The notes under the pieces are model-generated. The model saw nothing but the letters and a program-made list of their open reading frames with translations. It had not been told where the DNA came from and did not search any database. Positions 17,535-25,601 of a DNA stretch of 64,000 nucleotides are shown here, one piece after another (position 1 is the stretch's first letter; the number at the start of each line of letters is the position of its first letter). Origin of the DNA: an uncultured Oscillospiraceae bacterium (GTDB lineage Bacteria > Bacillota > Clostridia > Oscillospirales > Oscillospiraceae); the NCBI GenBank assembly GCA_958423465.1, contig CATZRD010000005.1, positions 1-64,000 on the forward strand, written 5' to 3'. A program made the position numbers and the translations under genes.

Positions 17535-18732
17535 GGTTCTCCTCCAGCAGTCCCAGGTCGTATTTCCAGGCCAGCACCCGGCTGACAGCCTGGTCCAGCA
17601 GTTCCCGGGGAATGGTCCCGTCCTCCAGGGCGGCGAGCACCTGGGGGATCTGGGTCTCAAAATCGGTGGTGAGGATCATGTCGTTTCCCGCCAGCACCGC
17701 CAGCACCGCGGCGGAGCCGTCCCGGGCGTAGGCATCCACCGCGTCCATTGCCAGGTCGTCGGTGAGGATCACGCCCTCAAAGTCCAGGTCCTGTCGGAGG
17801 ACCCGGTGGACCTCCGGGGACAGGGAGGCGGGGAGGGCGGCGTCCATACAGGACGCCACGTTGTGGCTCACCAGCACCGCCCCGGCCCCGGCGTCGATCC
17901 CCGCCTGGAAGGGCAGAAAGTCCTCGGTGATAAATTGCTCCCAGGGGCGCTCGTCCAGGGCCGCGCCGGTGTGGGTGTCGGCGTTATTGCCGTAGCCGGG
18001 GAAGTGCTTCAGCACCGAGCCGACGCCGGCGGCGTCCATGTTTTCCACCACGGCCCGGACATACTCCGCCGTGGCCTTGGCGTCCCGGCCGAAGGCGCGG
18101 TCGTAGATGAAGTCGCCGGGGTCCGTGGATACGTCCGCCACCGGGGCAAGGTTCACGTTGACGCCCAGCTCCAGCAGCCGGGTGTTTTTGCTGAGAGCGT
18201 CGGCCTCGATGGCCTCCATGCCCCCCTGGGCGAACAACGCCTGGGGGGACTTGCACTTCGCCTCGAAGAGGTTGGGGTTCCGGCTGGCCCGGGCCACGGC
18301 GCCGCCCTCCTCGTCCACGCCGATGAGAAGGGGGATGGCGCTGGCCGCCTGATAGGACCGGAGGGTCTCCGTGAACTGTTTCTCCGTGAGCCAATCGCCG
18401 GCGGCGTCCTTGAAATCCCGGCCGAAGAGGAGATAGCCCCCCAGGTGGTACGCTTCGATCTTCTCCGCCTGACCGGCGGCGGGACACCGGGCGAAAAAGA
18501 GCTGGCCCACCTTTTCCTCGTCGGTCATGTCCGCCAGCAGGCCCTGGACGGTCTCCTGCCGGGGGTCCGGCTCCGGTTCGGGTTCCGGCTCAGGCGGCGG
18601 CTCCTCCGGCGGCGTGTCGGGGACGGTCTGGGCCGGAGGCGAAGGCGGTTCCGGCGCGGGCCCGGGCTGTTCGGACGGGCCGCAGCCCGTCAGGAGCAGC
18701 ATGAGGAGCAGCAGGGGAAGAACGTGCTTCAT
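17527..18732 (-). CDS. Glycoside hydrolase family 3 lipoprotein (NagZ-like)
   Basis: 401 residues. Signal peptide with lipobox LLLTGC (Cys ~17), then a Pro/Glu-rich linker to ~60, then a GH3 barrel: TDEEKVGQLFFARCP, PLLIGVDEEGGAVAR, NVNLAPVADVSTDP, VLKHFPGYGNNADTHTG (Lys-His pair and the Asp/His dyad of NagZ) and GVILTDDLAMDAV (nucleophile Asp). NagZ enzymes remove N-acetylglucosamine from muropeptides; here it would act outside the membrane. Cotranscribed with alaX-lrgA-lrgB by overlaps. Confidence 0.88.
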   Translation of the reverse strand: MKHVLPLLLLMLLLTGCGPSEQPGPAPEPPSPPAQTVPDTPPEEPPPEPEPEPEPDPRQETVQGLLADMTDEEKVGQLFFARCPAAGQAEKIEAYHLGGYLLFGRDFKDAAGDWLTEKQFTETLRSYQAASAIPLLIGVDEEGGAVARASRNPNLFEAKCKSPQALFAQGGMEAIEADALSKNTRLLELGVNVNLAPVADVSTDPGDFIYDRAFGRDAKATAEYVRAVVENMDAAGVGSVLKHFPGYGNNADTHTGAALDERPWEQFITEDFLPFQAGIDAGAGAVLVSHNVASCMDAALPASLSPEVHRVLRQDLDFEGVILTDDLAMDAVDAYARDGSAAVLAVLAGNDMILTTDFETQIPQVLAALEDGTIPRELLDQAVSRVLAWKYDLGLLEENHD

Positions 18733-18752
18733 AAAGACCTCCTGTTGGGAGA

Positions 18753-18783
18753 ACGGCCAGCGGAGGGATCATCCGCTGGCCGT
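18753..18783 (-). terminator. Hairpin in front of the GH3 gene
   Basis: 12-bp perfect arms 18753-18764 and 18772-18783 with a seven-base loop. Located after the aspS remnant and before the GH3 start on the minus strand; no long T-run, so it may be an old aspS terminator or a leader structure. Confidence 0.5.
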
Positions 18784-18802
18784 AATAGGGGAGGGGGGAG
18801 GC

Positions 18803-18870
18803 TCAGGCGTCCTCATTCTCCCGCTCGGTGATGGCGATGTGCAGCTCGTCCAGCTGCTTCTGGGCCGCCC
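18803..18870 (-). pseudogene. Second copy of the aspS 3' end
   Basis: Encodes QKQLDELHIAITERENEDA followed by a stop, parallel to the end of the intact aspS (QKQLDELHIAITEKEDESAE). At DNA level 36 of 37 bases match in the block at about 18828-18864 versus 19060-19096. It lacks the rest of the gene and is fused upstream to the hairpin-rich element, so it is a fragment. Confidence 0.8.
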
Positions 18871-19029
18871 CACGGGGCAGGCCCCGCGGGGACCCCGTTG
18901 GATTTAACCTGCGCGGGCGAAATGAATTCGCCCTTGCGCCAAGGTTTTGCTGCGCAAAACGCTTGTACGCGCTTTCCGCGCGCCCCGCTGTGCGGGGCCC
19001 CAGTGACCCAGAAGCCGGGAGACCCGGCA
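18871..19029. repeat. Hairpin-rich element between two aspS 3' ends
   Basis: About 160 bases made almost entirely of short inverted repeats: GTTTTGC/GCAAAAC at 18944-18960, GGCGAA/TTCGCC around 18917-18932, GCCCCGC/GCGGGGC around 18982-18998, GCCGGG/CCCGGC at 19014-19028, plus GGCAGGCC- and GGGGACCCC-type palindromes at its left. A 13-base piece AGTGACCCAGAAG (19002-19014) is an inverted copy of 19087-19099 inside aspS. No open frame of interest. Looks like a small non-autonomous palindromic element. Confidence 0.6.
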
Positions 19030-20814
19030 TTACTCGGCGGATTCGTCTTCTTTTTCAGTGATGGCGATATGCAGCTCGTCCAGCTGCTTCTGGGTCACTT
19101 CGCTGGGAGCGCCCATCATCAGGTCCTGGGCCTTCTGGTTCATGGGGAAGGTAATGATTTCCCTGATGGACTCCTCACCCGCCAGCAGCATGACCATGCG
19201 GTCGATGCCGGGGGCCGCGCCGGCGTGGGGGGGCGCGCCGTAGGTGAAAGCGTTGTACATGGCGGGGAACTTGCTCTTCACGTCCTTCTCCCCCAGGCCC
19301 ACCAGCTCAAAGGCCTTAATCATGATCTCCGGGTCGTGGTTCCGCACGGCGCCGGAGGCGGATTCGTAGCCGTTGATCACCAGGTCGTACTGGTTGGCCA
19401 TGATGGTCAGGGGGTCGATCTCCCCCCGCTCCGCCTTCAGCAGGACCTCCAGACCGCCGGAGGGCATGGAGAAGGGGTTGTGGCAGAACTCCAGCTGGCC
19501 GGACTCCTCGCCGATCTCGTACATGGGGAAGTCCACGATCCAGCACATGGCGTACTGCTCCTCGTCGAAGTGACCGGGGCACCGGCGGCCCAGCAGAGTG
19601 CGGATGACGCCGGCGGTTTTCTGGGCGGCGGCCTTCTTTCCGGCGGCCATGCACACAAAGCTTCCGGGCTTCAGGCCCAGGGCCTCCTTCAGGGCCTCCT
19701 GCCGCTCCGTCAGGAACTTGGAGACGCCGCCGGTGAGGTTCCCGTTTTCGTCCACCTTCACCCAGCAGGCCTTATTGCCGGTCTGTACCTCCACATCGGT
19801 GAGCAGCTTATCGATCCACTTGCGGCCCTGGTCGAAATCGTGGACTGCCACGGCCTTGACGCAGGGGCTGTCGAAGGGGCCGAAGCCGCAGCCCTGGACC
19901 ACCTCGGTGACGTCCTGGACCTCCAGGTCGATGCGCAGGTCCGGCTTGTCGGAGCCGTAGCGCTCCATGGCCTCGTTGAAGGGGATGCGGCGCAGAGGCG
20001 CGCCGGACACCCGCTCATACCGGCCGAACTTCCGGAATATGGGGATCAGCACGTCCTCCAGGGTCTCCAGCACGTCGTCCTGGCTGGCGAAGGCCATCTC
20101 CATATCCAGCTGGTAGAACTCGCCGGGGGTGCGGTCGCCCCGGGCGTCCTCATCCCGGAAGCAGGGGGCGATCTGGAAGTACCGGTCGAAGCCGGAGGTC
20201 ATGAGCAGCTGCTTGAACTGCTGGGGGGCCTGGGGCAGGGCGTAGAACTTGCCGGGGTGCTTCCGGGCGGGGACCAGGTAGTCCCGGGCCCCCTCCGGGG
20301 AGGAGGCGGTGAGGATGGGGGTGGTGATCTCCAAAAAGCCGTGGTCCGTCATGGCGGCCCGGATGGCGGCCACCACGTTGCAGCGCAGGACGATGTTCTT
20401 TTTCAGCTCCGGGTTCCGGAGGTCCAGGAACCGGTACTTCAGGCGGATGGCCTCGTCGGCCTCCCGGCTGCGGTTGATCTGGAAGGGCAGCTCGTTGTGC
20501 TGGCAGGCCCCCAGGATCTCCAGCTTCTCCGGCACTACCTCGATGTCGCCGGTGGGCAGCTTGGGGTTCTTGCTGCTGCGCTCCCGGACCACGCCCTCCA
20601 CGGAGATGGTGGACTCCTTGTTGATGGCCTTGAAAGCGCTGACCATGTCCTCGGTCTCCGCCACCACCTGGGTGGTGCCGTAGTAGTCCCGGAGGACGAT
20701 GAAGGCCAGACTGGCGGAGACCACCCGGACATTCTCCATCCAGCCGCTGAGCTTCACGGACTGGCCCATATGGTCCAGCCGCAGCTCGTTACAGGTATGG
20801 GTACGATTTTGCAT
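19030..20814 (-). CDS. aspS: Aspartate--tRNA ligase
   Basis: Class II synthetase, 594 residues (bacterial length with GAD insertion). Features: OB anticodon domain at 1-110 (GWMENVRVVSASLAFIVLRD), motif 2 FRDEDARGDRTPGEFYQLD, the GAD insert ~290-420, and motif 3 GAAPGIDRMVMLLAGEESIREIITFP. Anticodon-domain details deciding discriminating versus non-discriminating type were not resolved. Start at 20814 has AGAGG upstream. Probably cotranscribed with hisS. Confidence 0.97.
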   Translation of the reverse strand: MQNRTHTCNELRLDHMGQSVKLSGWMENVRVVSASLAFIVLRDYYGTTQVVAETEDMVSAFKAINKESTISVEGVVRERSSKNPKLPTGDIEVVPEKLEILGACQHNELPFQINRSREADEAIRLKYRFLDLRNPELKKNIVLRCNVVAAIRAAMTDHGFLEITTPILTASSPEGARDYLVPARKHPGKFYALPQAPQQFKQLLMTSGFDRYFQIAPCFRDEDARGDRTPGEFYQLDMEMAFASQDDVLETLEDVLIPIFRKFGRYERVSGAPLRRIPFNEAMERYGSDKPDLRIDLEVQDVTEVVQGCGFGPFDSPCVKAVAVHDFDQGRKWIDKLLTDVEVQTGNKACWVKVDENGNLTGGVSKFLTERQEALKEALGLKPGSFVCMAAGKKAAAQKTAGVIRTLLGRRCPGHFDEEQYAMCWIVDFPMYEIGEESGQLEFCHNPFSMPSGGLEVLLKAERGEIDPLTIMANQYDLVINGYESASGAVRNHDPEIMIKAFELVGLGEKDVKSKFPAMYNAFTYGAPPHAGAAPGIDRMVMLLAGEESIREIITFPMNQKAQDLMMGAPSEVTQKQLDELHIAITEKEDESAE

Positions 20815-20928
20815 ACAAACGACCTCTTTTCTAATACGAATAGTATAAATTACATCTGATTATTCAAATAGTAGTTGCTCTCTGGCCTCCGGGGCCGCGC
20901 CGCGCTCCGCCTGCCCAGCGGAAAGCCG
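20815..20928 (-). other. hisS-aspS spacer
   Basis: 114 bases without a gene. Upper part is A/T-rich with TATACT (complement of 20842-20847), a possible -10 for aspS but without a well-placed -35. A 7-bp hairpin GTCATCC/GGATGAC at about 20927-20942 overlaps the hisS stop codon. Confidence 0.4.
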
Positions 20929-22287
20929 TCATCCCCGGATGACGGAGCCGCTGTCCCGGGCGGCGAGACCCGCCTGGATACGCCCCAGGGTCTCCGGGAA
21001 GGGCAGGGTGGTCTGCTCCCCGGTGGCCATATCCTTGCAGGCCACCGCGCCGGAGCGGATCTCATCCTCCCCCAGGAACACCACGAAGGGCACGCCGAGC
21101 TTGTCCGCGTAGCTCATCTTCTGCTTGAACTTCTTCTGCTCGGTGTAGAGCTGGACCCGGACGCCGGCGGTCCTGAAGCGGGTGGCCAGCTCCACGGCGG
21201 GGGAGAGGTCCTCGGTCATGGGCAGGATCAGCACGTCGGCGGGGGCGGCGTTCAGCTCCTGGTTCAGCATACCCTGTTCATTCAAAACATAAAACAGACG
21301 GGTGAGACCGATGGAAATTCCGACTCCCGGGAGTATTTTATCTGTATAATATTCCGCTAAGTTATCATACCGGCCGCCGGAACAGATGGAGCCGATCTCC
21401 GGGTGATCCAGCATGAAAGTCTCGTAGACCGTGCCGGTGTAGTAGTCCAGCCCCCGGGCGATGGTGAGATCCACGGCGAAATGGTCCTCCGGGACGCCGA
21501 AGGCAGCCAGGTACTTCACCACGGTGTTCAGCTCGTCCAGGCCCTGATCGAAGAGGTCGTTCCGGCCCCGGTAGTCCTCCAGGGCGGAGAGGACCTGCCG
21601 GTTGCCGCCCTTGATGAGGATGAAGGTGAGGATATCGTCGGCGGCGTCCTGGCTCAGGCCCAGATCGTCCACCAGCATGAGGCCCACCTTTTCCGGGCCG
21701 ATCTTGTCCAGCTTGTCCACGGTGCGCATGATGTCGGCGGCCCGGTCCGTGAGACCCAGCATGGCATAGAAGCCGCTCAGGATCTTCCGGTTGTTCACCC
21801 GGATCTGGAACCGCTTCAGGCCCAGCCGGGAGAAGGTCTGGTAGATGATGGAGGGAATCTCCGCCTCGTTGACGATGTCCAGTTTGCCGTCGCCGATGAC
21901 GTCGATGTCCGCCTGGTAGAACTCCCGGAACCGGCCCCGCTGGGCCCGCTCCCCCCGGTAGACCTTGCCGATCTGATACCGGCGGAAGGGGAAGGCCAGC
22001 TCGGCGTAGTGCAGGGCCACATACTTGGCCAGAGGCACGGTGAGGTCGAATCGGAGGCTCAGGTCCGCGTCGCCCTTGGTAAAGCGGTAGATCTGCTTCT
22101 CCGTCTCCCCGCCGCCCTTGGCCAGAAGAATCTCGCTGGCTTCGATGAGGGGGGTGTCCAGGGGCGTGAAGCCGTAGAGGGCGTAGGTCTCCCGCAGGGT
22201 GGACATGATGCGCTCCATCATGACCTGCTGCCGGGGCGGCAGCTCCATGAAGCCGGAGAGAGTGCGGGGTTGGATCTTGTTGCTCAT
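20929..22287 (-). CDS. hisS: Histidine--tRNA ligase
   Basis: Class II synthetase, 452 residues. Motif 2 FRRYQIGKVYRGERAQRGRFREFYQADID, histidine-specific box ARGLDYYTGTVYE and SGGRYDNLAE, C-terminal anticodon domain from ~340 (ADVLILPMTEDLSPAVELA). ATG at 22287 chosen because it begins the family sequence; the open frame runs upstream into the T-box leader. Heads the hisS-aspS operon. Confidence 0.96.
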   Translation of the reverse strand: MSNKIQPRTLSGFMELPPRQQVMMERIMSTLRETYALYGFTPLDTPLIEASEILLAKGGGETEKQIYRFTKGDADLSLRFDLTVPLAKYVALHYAELAFPFRRYQIGKVYRGERAQRGRFREFYQADIDVIGDGKLDIVNEAEIPSIIYQTFSRLGLKRFQIRVNNRKILSGFYAMLGLTDRAADIMRTVDKLDKIGPEKVGLMLVDDLGLSQDAADDILTFILIKGGNRQVLSALEDYRGRNDLFDQGLDELNTVVKYLAAFGVPEDHFAVDLTIARGLDYYTGTVYETFMLDHPEIGSICSGGRYDNLAEYYTDKILPGVGISIGLTRLFYVLNEQGMLNQELNAAPADVLILPMTEDLSPAVELATRFRTAGVRVQLYTEQKKFKQKMSYADKLGVPFVVFLGEDEIRSGAVACKDMATGEQTTLPFPETLGRIQAGLAARDSGSVIRG

Positions 22288-22627
22288 AGTTGTCTCCTTT
22301 GCTGACTGTTCTCTGGGAAGGGGGGCGCTCTGTTCCGGCCCCGTGTATAAAATAATGCTCCCGTCCCCTGTCTTAGCGGGACGAGAGCATGACGAACCTG
22401 TCATACTTCGTGGTGCCACCCACATTCGTCCGGCGGCTGCGCGGGCAGCGGACGGACCTTTTGGTTCCCCTGTCGAACGGCGGCGGGGAGGCCGGGACGT
22501 TTCCGCCCGCGCTCCGGCGCTGTCTTCCCCCCGTCCTGTGCCGTGAGCCGCTTTCAGCCAGTGACCCGGCGGCTCTCTCTGTCCGGTGTGCGGGGGTACT
22601 CCTGCGCCCTCATGGCGTCTGTTCATG
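22288..22627 (-). promoter_or_regulatory. T-box leader of hisS-aspS (specifier GAC, aspartate)
   Basis: On the minus strand: T-box GGGTGGCACCACG (complement of 22409-22421), terminator arms 22354-22366 and 22377-22389 with one mismatch followed by a T-rich run, AGTA motif and AGAGAGAG of stem I. Hand folding pairs the outer GGCGC/GCGCC and an inner CCCCC/GGGGG helix, leaving GAA-GAC-A on the 3' side; GAC is at 22522-22524 (complement). So the leader should read tRNA-Asp although hisS is the first gene, as in the Bacillus hisS-aspS operon. Confidence 0.9.
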
Positions 22628-22633
22628 GGCAGT

Positions 22634-22663
22634 ATTATAGTACAGCTGCCGGGAAAAAGTCAA
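22634..22663 (-). promoter_or_regulatory. Promoter of hisS-aspS
   Basis: Minus strand TTGACT (complement of 22658-22663), 18-base spacer, TATAAT (complement of 22634-22639). Confidence 0.85.
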
Positions 22664-22690
22664 TGGGGCGGCGGTGGATTCCCGGGAAAA

Positions 22691-23104
22691 TCAGCGAAGA
22701 TACTTGTGCTTGGGATTGACGATGTTCCGCCAGTCCAGGTCGCCCCGGTCCATGCCCAGCACCAGCATCTCGGCGGTGGCCACGTTGGAGGCGAAGGGGA
22801 TGTTGTTCTGGTCGCACAGGCGGGAGATATACAGCAGCTCCTTCTCCATGGAGGAGTCGTTGGGGTCCACGAAAAACAGGACCATGTCCATCTCGTTATA
22901 GGCGATACGGGCGCCGATCTGCTGGCTGCCGCCGTGCTGGCAGGAGAGGAACAGGTGGACGTTCAGGCCCGTGGCCTCGGCCACCAGCCGGCCGGTGGTG
23001 TTGGTGGCGCAGAGGTTGTGCCGGGACAGGATGCCCGCGTAGGCGGTGCAGAACTGTACCATCAGCTCCTTCTTGTTGTCGTGGGACATCAGCGCGATAT
23101 ACAT
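22691..23104 (-). CDS. mgsA: Methylglyoxal synthase-family protein, catalytic Asp replaced by Ser
   Basis: 137 residues, full length for the family. Methylglyoxal synthases convert dihydroxyacetone phosphate to methylglyoxal. Family features: IALMSHDNKKELMVQF, ATNTTGRLVAEATGLNV, FFVDP, and NIPFASNVATAEMLV. The catalytic loop, GGD-Q-Q in E. coli (Asp71) and Bacillus, reads HGGSQQIGARIA here, with Ser at residue 60; the codon is AGC. Also TNTTG replaces TGTTG at the phosphate site. Enzyme activity is therefore uncertain. Between hisS T-box promoter and minD on the minus strand. Confidence 0.85.
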   Translation of the reverse strand: MYIALMSHDNKKELMVQFCTAYAGILSRHNLCATNTTGRLVAEATGLNVHLFLSCQHGGSQQIGARIAYNEMDMVLFFVDPNDSSMEKELLYISRLCDQNNIPFASNVATAEMLVLGMDRGDLDWRNIVNPKHKYLR

Positions 23105-23159
23105 GACGTTCCATCCTTTCTATTGGTTCTTCTATTGGCGAGGATATGTTCAGGGGGGA

Positions 23160-23903
23160 TCAGCGCAGCCGCATCAGGGGGACGCGCTGTCCCGTAAGAC
23201 GGCGGGCGATATTCCGGTAGGCCCGGGCGGCGCAGTTGTTGCCGCTGAGCAGCAGGGGGACGCCCCGGCCGGCGTACAGAGGCATGGTCTCATCCTCCGG
23301 CACCACGCCCAGCAGAGGCAGACCGGCGGTGTCGATGGCGTCGTCGATGGTCTGGTGCAGGCTGCGCAGGAGCCGGGGCTGGCAGCGGTTCACCACCAGA
23401 TGGACCCGGTTTTTGGGCAGGTGATTCAGCTCCATCACCGTCCGCTGGGCGTCCCGGAGGCTGGAGGCGTCGGTGGTGGTCACCACTACCGACCGGTCCG
23501 CTCCCTGGACGGTCATCCGGAAGCCGCTGCCCAGACCCGCCGGGGCGTCCAGCAGGCAGTAGTCGTACTGGGCCCTGGCGGCGTACAGCAGACGGCGGAA
23601 GGCGGCGGGGTCCACCCCCTGGGGAGGCAGCTCCGCCGGGGCGGTGAGCAGGTACAGGCCCTTTTGCAGAGGGTGGGCCACCACCGCGTCCTGAAGGGAG
23701 CAGAAGCCGCTGGTGACGTCGGTGAAATCCATCACCGCGCGGTCCGTCATGGCCATGACGATATCCAGATTCCGAAGGCCCGCGTCGCAGTCGATGCACA
23801 GGACGCTGCGGCCCAGCTGGGCCAGGGCCATGCCCACATTGGCGGTAAAGGACGTTTTGCCGGTGCCCCCCTTGCCGGAGACCACGGCGATGGTCTGTCC
23901 CAT
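23160..23903 (-). CDS. minD: MinD-family septum-site ATPase
   Basis: 247 residues. Deviant Walker A KGGTGKTSFTANVGMAL at the N-terminus, CIDCDAGLRNLDIVM, LLDAPAGLG, and a positively charged C-terminal helix (ARAYRNIARRLTGQRVP) suited to membrane binding as in MinD. No MinC or MinE adjoins it, so a different positioning role cannot be excluded. ATG at 23903 is favoured by AAGGAGGTG upstream. Adjoins rsmG at 35 bases. Confidence 0.82.
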   Translation of the reverse strand: MGQTIAVVSGKGGTGKTSFTANVGMALAQLGRSVLCIDCDAGLRNLDIVMAMTDRAVMDFTDVTSGFCSLQDAVVAHPLQKGLYLLTAPAELPPQGVDPAAFRRLLYAARAQYDYCLLDAPAGLGSGFRMTVQGADRSVVVTTTDASSLRDAQRTVMELNHLPKNRVHLVVNRCQPRLLRSLHQTIDDAIDTAGLPLLGVVPEDETMPLYAGRGVPLLLSGNNCAARAYRNIARRLTGQRVPLMRLR

Positions 23904-23938
23904 GGGGGACACCTCCTTGGCTGAGAAAATGGCGGGCG

Positions 23939-24640
23939 TTACGCGCCCAAAGGCTGCTTTTTGATCTGGGCGAACCGGCGGGGATACTTTTTGGGGGACG
24001 GCGAGACCTTTTCCACGATCACCGCCCGGTGGACGATCCCGGTGGTGGGGATGGTGTAGTCCACCGTGTCCCGCAGCCGCCCGCCCAGCAGACGGATGGC
24101 CGTCTCCGCCTCCGCCAGCTCCCGGCCGCAGTCCACGCTCTTCATGGCGATGAACGCCCCGCCGGGCTTCACCAGGGGCAGGCACAGCTCACACAGCACC
24201 GGCAGAGCCGCCACCGCCCGGCTGACGGCCAGGTCAAAGCTCTCCCGGCGGTCTCCGGCGAACTCCTCCGCCCGGGCGTGGACGCACACGGCGTTGGAAA
24301 GGCCCAGGGCGGCGCAGCTCTCCCGGAGAAAATCCACCCGCTTGCCCAGACTGTCCAGCAGGGTGATCCGGCTCTCCGGGACGGCGATGGCCAGAGGCAC
24401 CCCGGGAAAACCGGCTCCGGTGCCCACGTCCACCGCCGTTTTTCCGGCGAAATCCGCCAGGGGCAGCAGGCTCAGGCTGTCCAGCAGGTGCAGCGTGGCC
24501 ACCTGGTCAGGCTCCGTAATGGCGGTGAGGTTCATGACCTGGTTCTTCTCCAGCAGCAGCCGGGAGAATTCCTCCAGCCGGGGGATGATGTCGGGACTCA
24601 CCCCCAGCTGGGGCAGGCCCCGGGCCAGGATGTCCCTCAT
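23939..24640 (-). CDS. rsmG: 16S rRNA (guanine-527-N7)-methyltransferase
   Basis: 233 residues. Opens MRDILARGLPQLGVSPDIIP, substrate-contact NQVMNLTAITEPDQVATLHLLDSL, SAM motif VDVGTGAGFPGVPLAI, and SFDLAVSRAVAALPVL; all typical of RsmG/GidB. The start overlaps the mscL stop by four bases. In many Firmicutes rsmG sits near parAB by the origin, as here. Confidence 0.96.
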   Translation of the reverse strand: MRDILARGLPQLGVSPDIIPRLEEFSRLLLEKNQVMNLTAITEPDQVATLHLLDSLSLLPLADFAGKTAVDVGTGAGFPGVPLAIAVPESRITLLDSLGKRVDFLRESCAALGLSNAVCVHARAEEFAGDRRESFDLAVSRAVAALPVLCELCLPLVKPGGAFIAMKSVDCGRELAEAETAIRLLGGRLRDTVDYTIPTTGIVHRAVIVEKVSPSPKKYPRRFAQIKKQPLGA

Positions 24641-25068
24641 TTCCGGTCCTTCAGCAGATCCCGGATCTCAGTGAGCAGCTTCTCCTCGGCGGAAGGCTCC
24701 GGAGGCGCGGGAGGCGCGGCGGGGGCCTCCTCCTTCTTCCGGTGGAGCTTGTTGATGCCCTTGACCATGCAGAAAACGGCGAAGGCCAGAATGATGAAGT
24801 CCAGAATGGTGGACAGCAGGGTGCCGTAGTTGATGGACACAGCGGCGGCGATCTCCTCGCCGCTTTCCACCACGGCCTCCTTCAGCACCCATTTCCAGTC
24901 GCTGAAGTTGATTCCGCCGGTGAGCATGGACACGGCGGGCATGATGATGTCGTTGACCAGGGAAGTGGTGATCTTGCCGAAGGCGGCGCCGATGACCACG
25001 CCGATGGCCATGTCCAGCACGTTGCCCCGCATGGCGAAGGCCTTGAATTCCTCAAAAAACTTCTTCAT
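24637..25068 (-). CDS. mscL: Large-conductance mechanosensitive channel
   Basis: 143 residues. Opens KKFFEEFKAFAMRGNVLDMAIGVVIGAAFGKI, the conserved first transmembrane pore helix, followed by the periplasmic loop, second helix LLSTILDFIILAFAVFCMVKGIN, and a charged cytosolic C-terminal helix with PAAPPAPPEPSAEEKLL. Releases solutes upon hypo-osmotic shock. Confidence 0.96.
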   Translation of the reverse strand: MKKFFEEFKAFAMRGNVLDMAIGVVIGAAFGKITTSLVNDIIMPAVSMLTGGINFSDWKWVLKEAVVESGEEIAAAVSINYGTLLSTILDFIILAFAVFCMVKGINKLHRKKEEAPAAPPAPPEPSAEEKLLTEIRDLLKDRK

Positions 25069-25105
25069 TTTCGGATTATCTCCTATGTTCTGAAACTTTT
25101 ACGCC

Positions 25106-25546
25106 TTATTCAGCGGCGGGCGCGTCCGGCGCCGGGGCCTCGGCGGGGGCTTCGGAAACTTCCGCCTCTTCCGGGGTCTCGGGAGCCTCAGGCGCTTCGG
25201 GAGCCTCGGGGGCTTCCGGGGCGGCGGGAGCCTCCACCACCGGCTCCTCCTCGGGGAACACGTCGCCGTCCTTGGCGTCGTAATCCACATGGAGGCTGTC
25301 GGTGAAGAGGTGGGTCTCCCCGTCGCGCTTGGCGGCGACAGCCTCCATCAGGGGGGCGGTGAGGACGCCGTTGGCGAGGTCCAGGCCCACGTCCGTGCCG
25401 CCGTTCTCACCGTTGGGGGTGATATTCAGCTTCCACAGCAGGGACTGATAGGAGGTCTTGCCGGTCTCCTCATCCTTCTGGACCTTGACGGGGACGACAG
25501 CGGCCAGCAGGGCGGTGGTTCCTAACACTTTCAGGAAGGTTTTCAT
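25106..25546 (-). CDS. Small protein with PEA-repeat tail, function unknown
   Basis: 146 residues from the ATG at 25546, which has AAGGAGAG upstream (the frame extends 11 residues further). Opens MKTFLKVLGTTALLAAVVPVKV, a short hydrophobic stretch that may be an anchor. Middle part KTSYQSLLWKLNITPNGENGG looks like a compact domain. From ~85 to the end it is composed of Glu/Pro/Ala with four tandem PEA units (at ~104-118), as in a disordered spacer. Not recognised as any named family. Lies between mscL and serS with spacing 37 and 55. Confidence 0.7.
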   Translation of the reverse strand: MKTFLKVLGTTALLAAVVPVKVQKDEETGKTSYQSLLWKLNITPNGENGGTDVGLDLANGVLTAPLMEAVAAKRDGETHLFTDSLHVDYDAKDGDVFPEEEPVVEAPAAPEAPEAPEAPEAPETPEEAEVSEAPAEAPAPDAPAAE

Positions 25547-25601
25547 AGCATGCTCTCCTTTATCTGAATTTGATTTCATCCGGTTTTCCGGTACGTTCCG
25601 G

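Noticed and set aside
18803..19030. Separate 75-codon gene ending in an AspS-like tail
   Set aside because: Only the last ~20 codons are AspS-like, the rest is the palindromic element; treated as remnant.
18898..20859. Long plus-strand open frame antisense to aspS (653 codons)
   Set aside because: Shadow frame rich in Gly, Val, His and Leu without family resemblance; aspS on the other strand explains it.
24637..25068. mscL tail with Pro-Ala runs as a possible frameshift
   Set aside because: Length (143) and charged C-terminal helix are within family variation.
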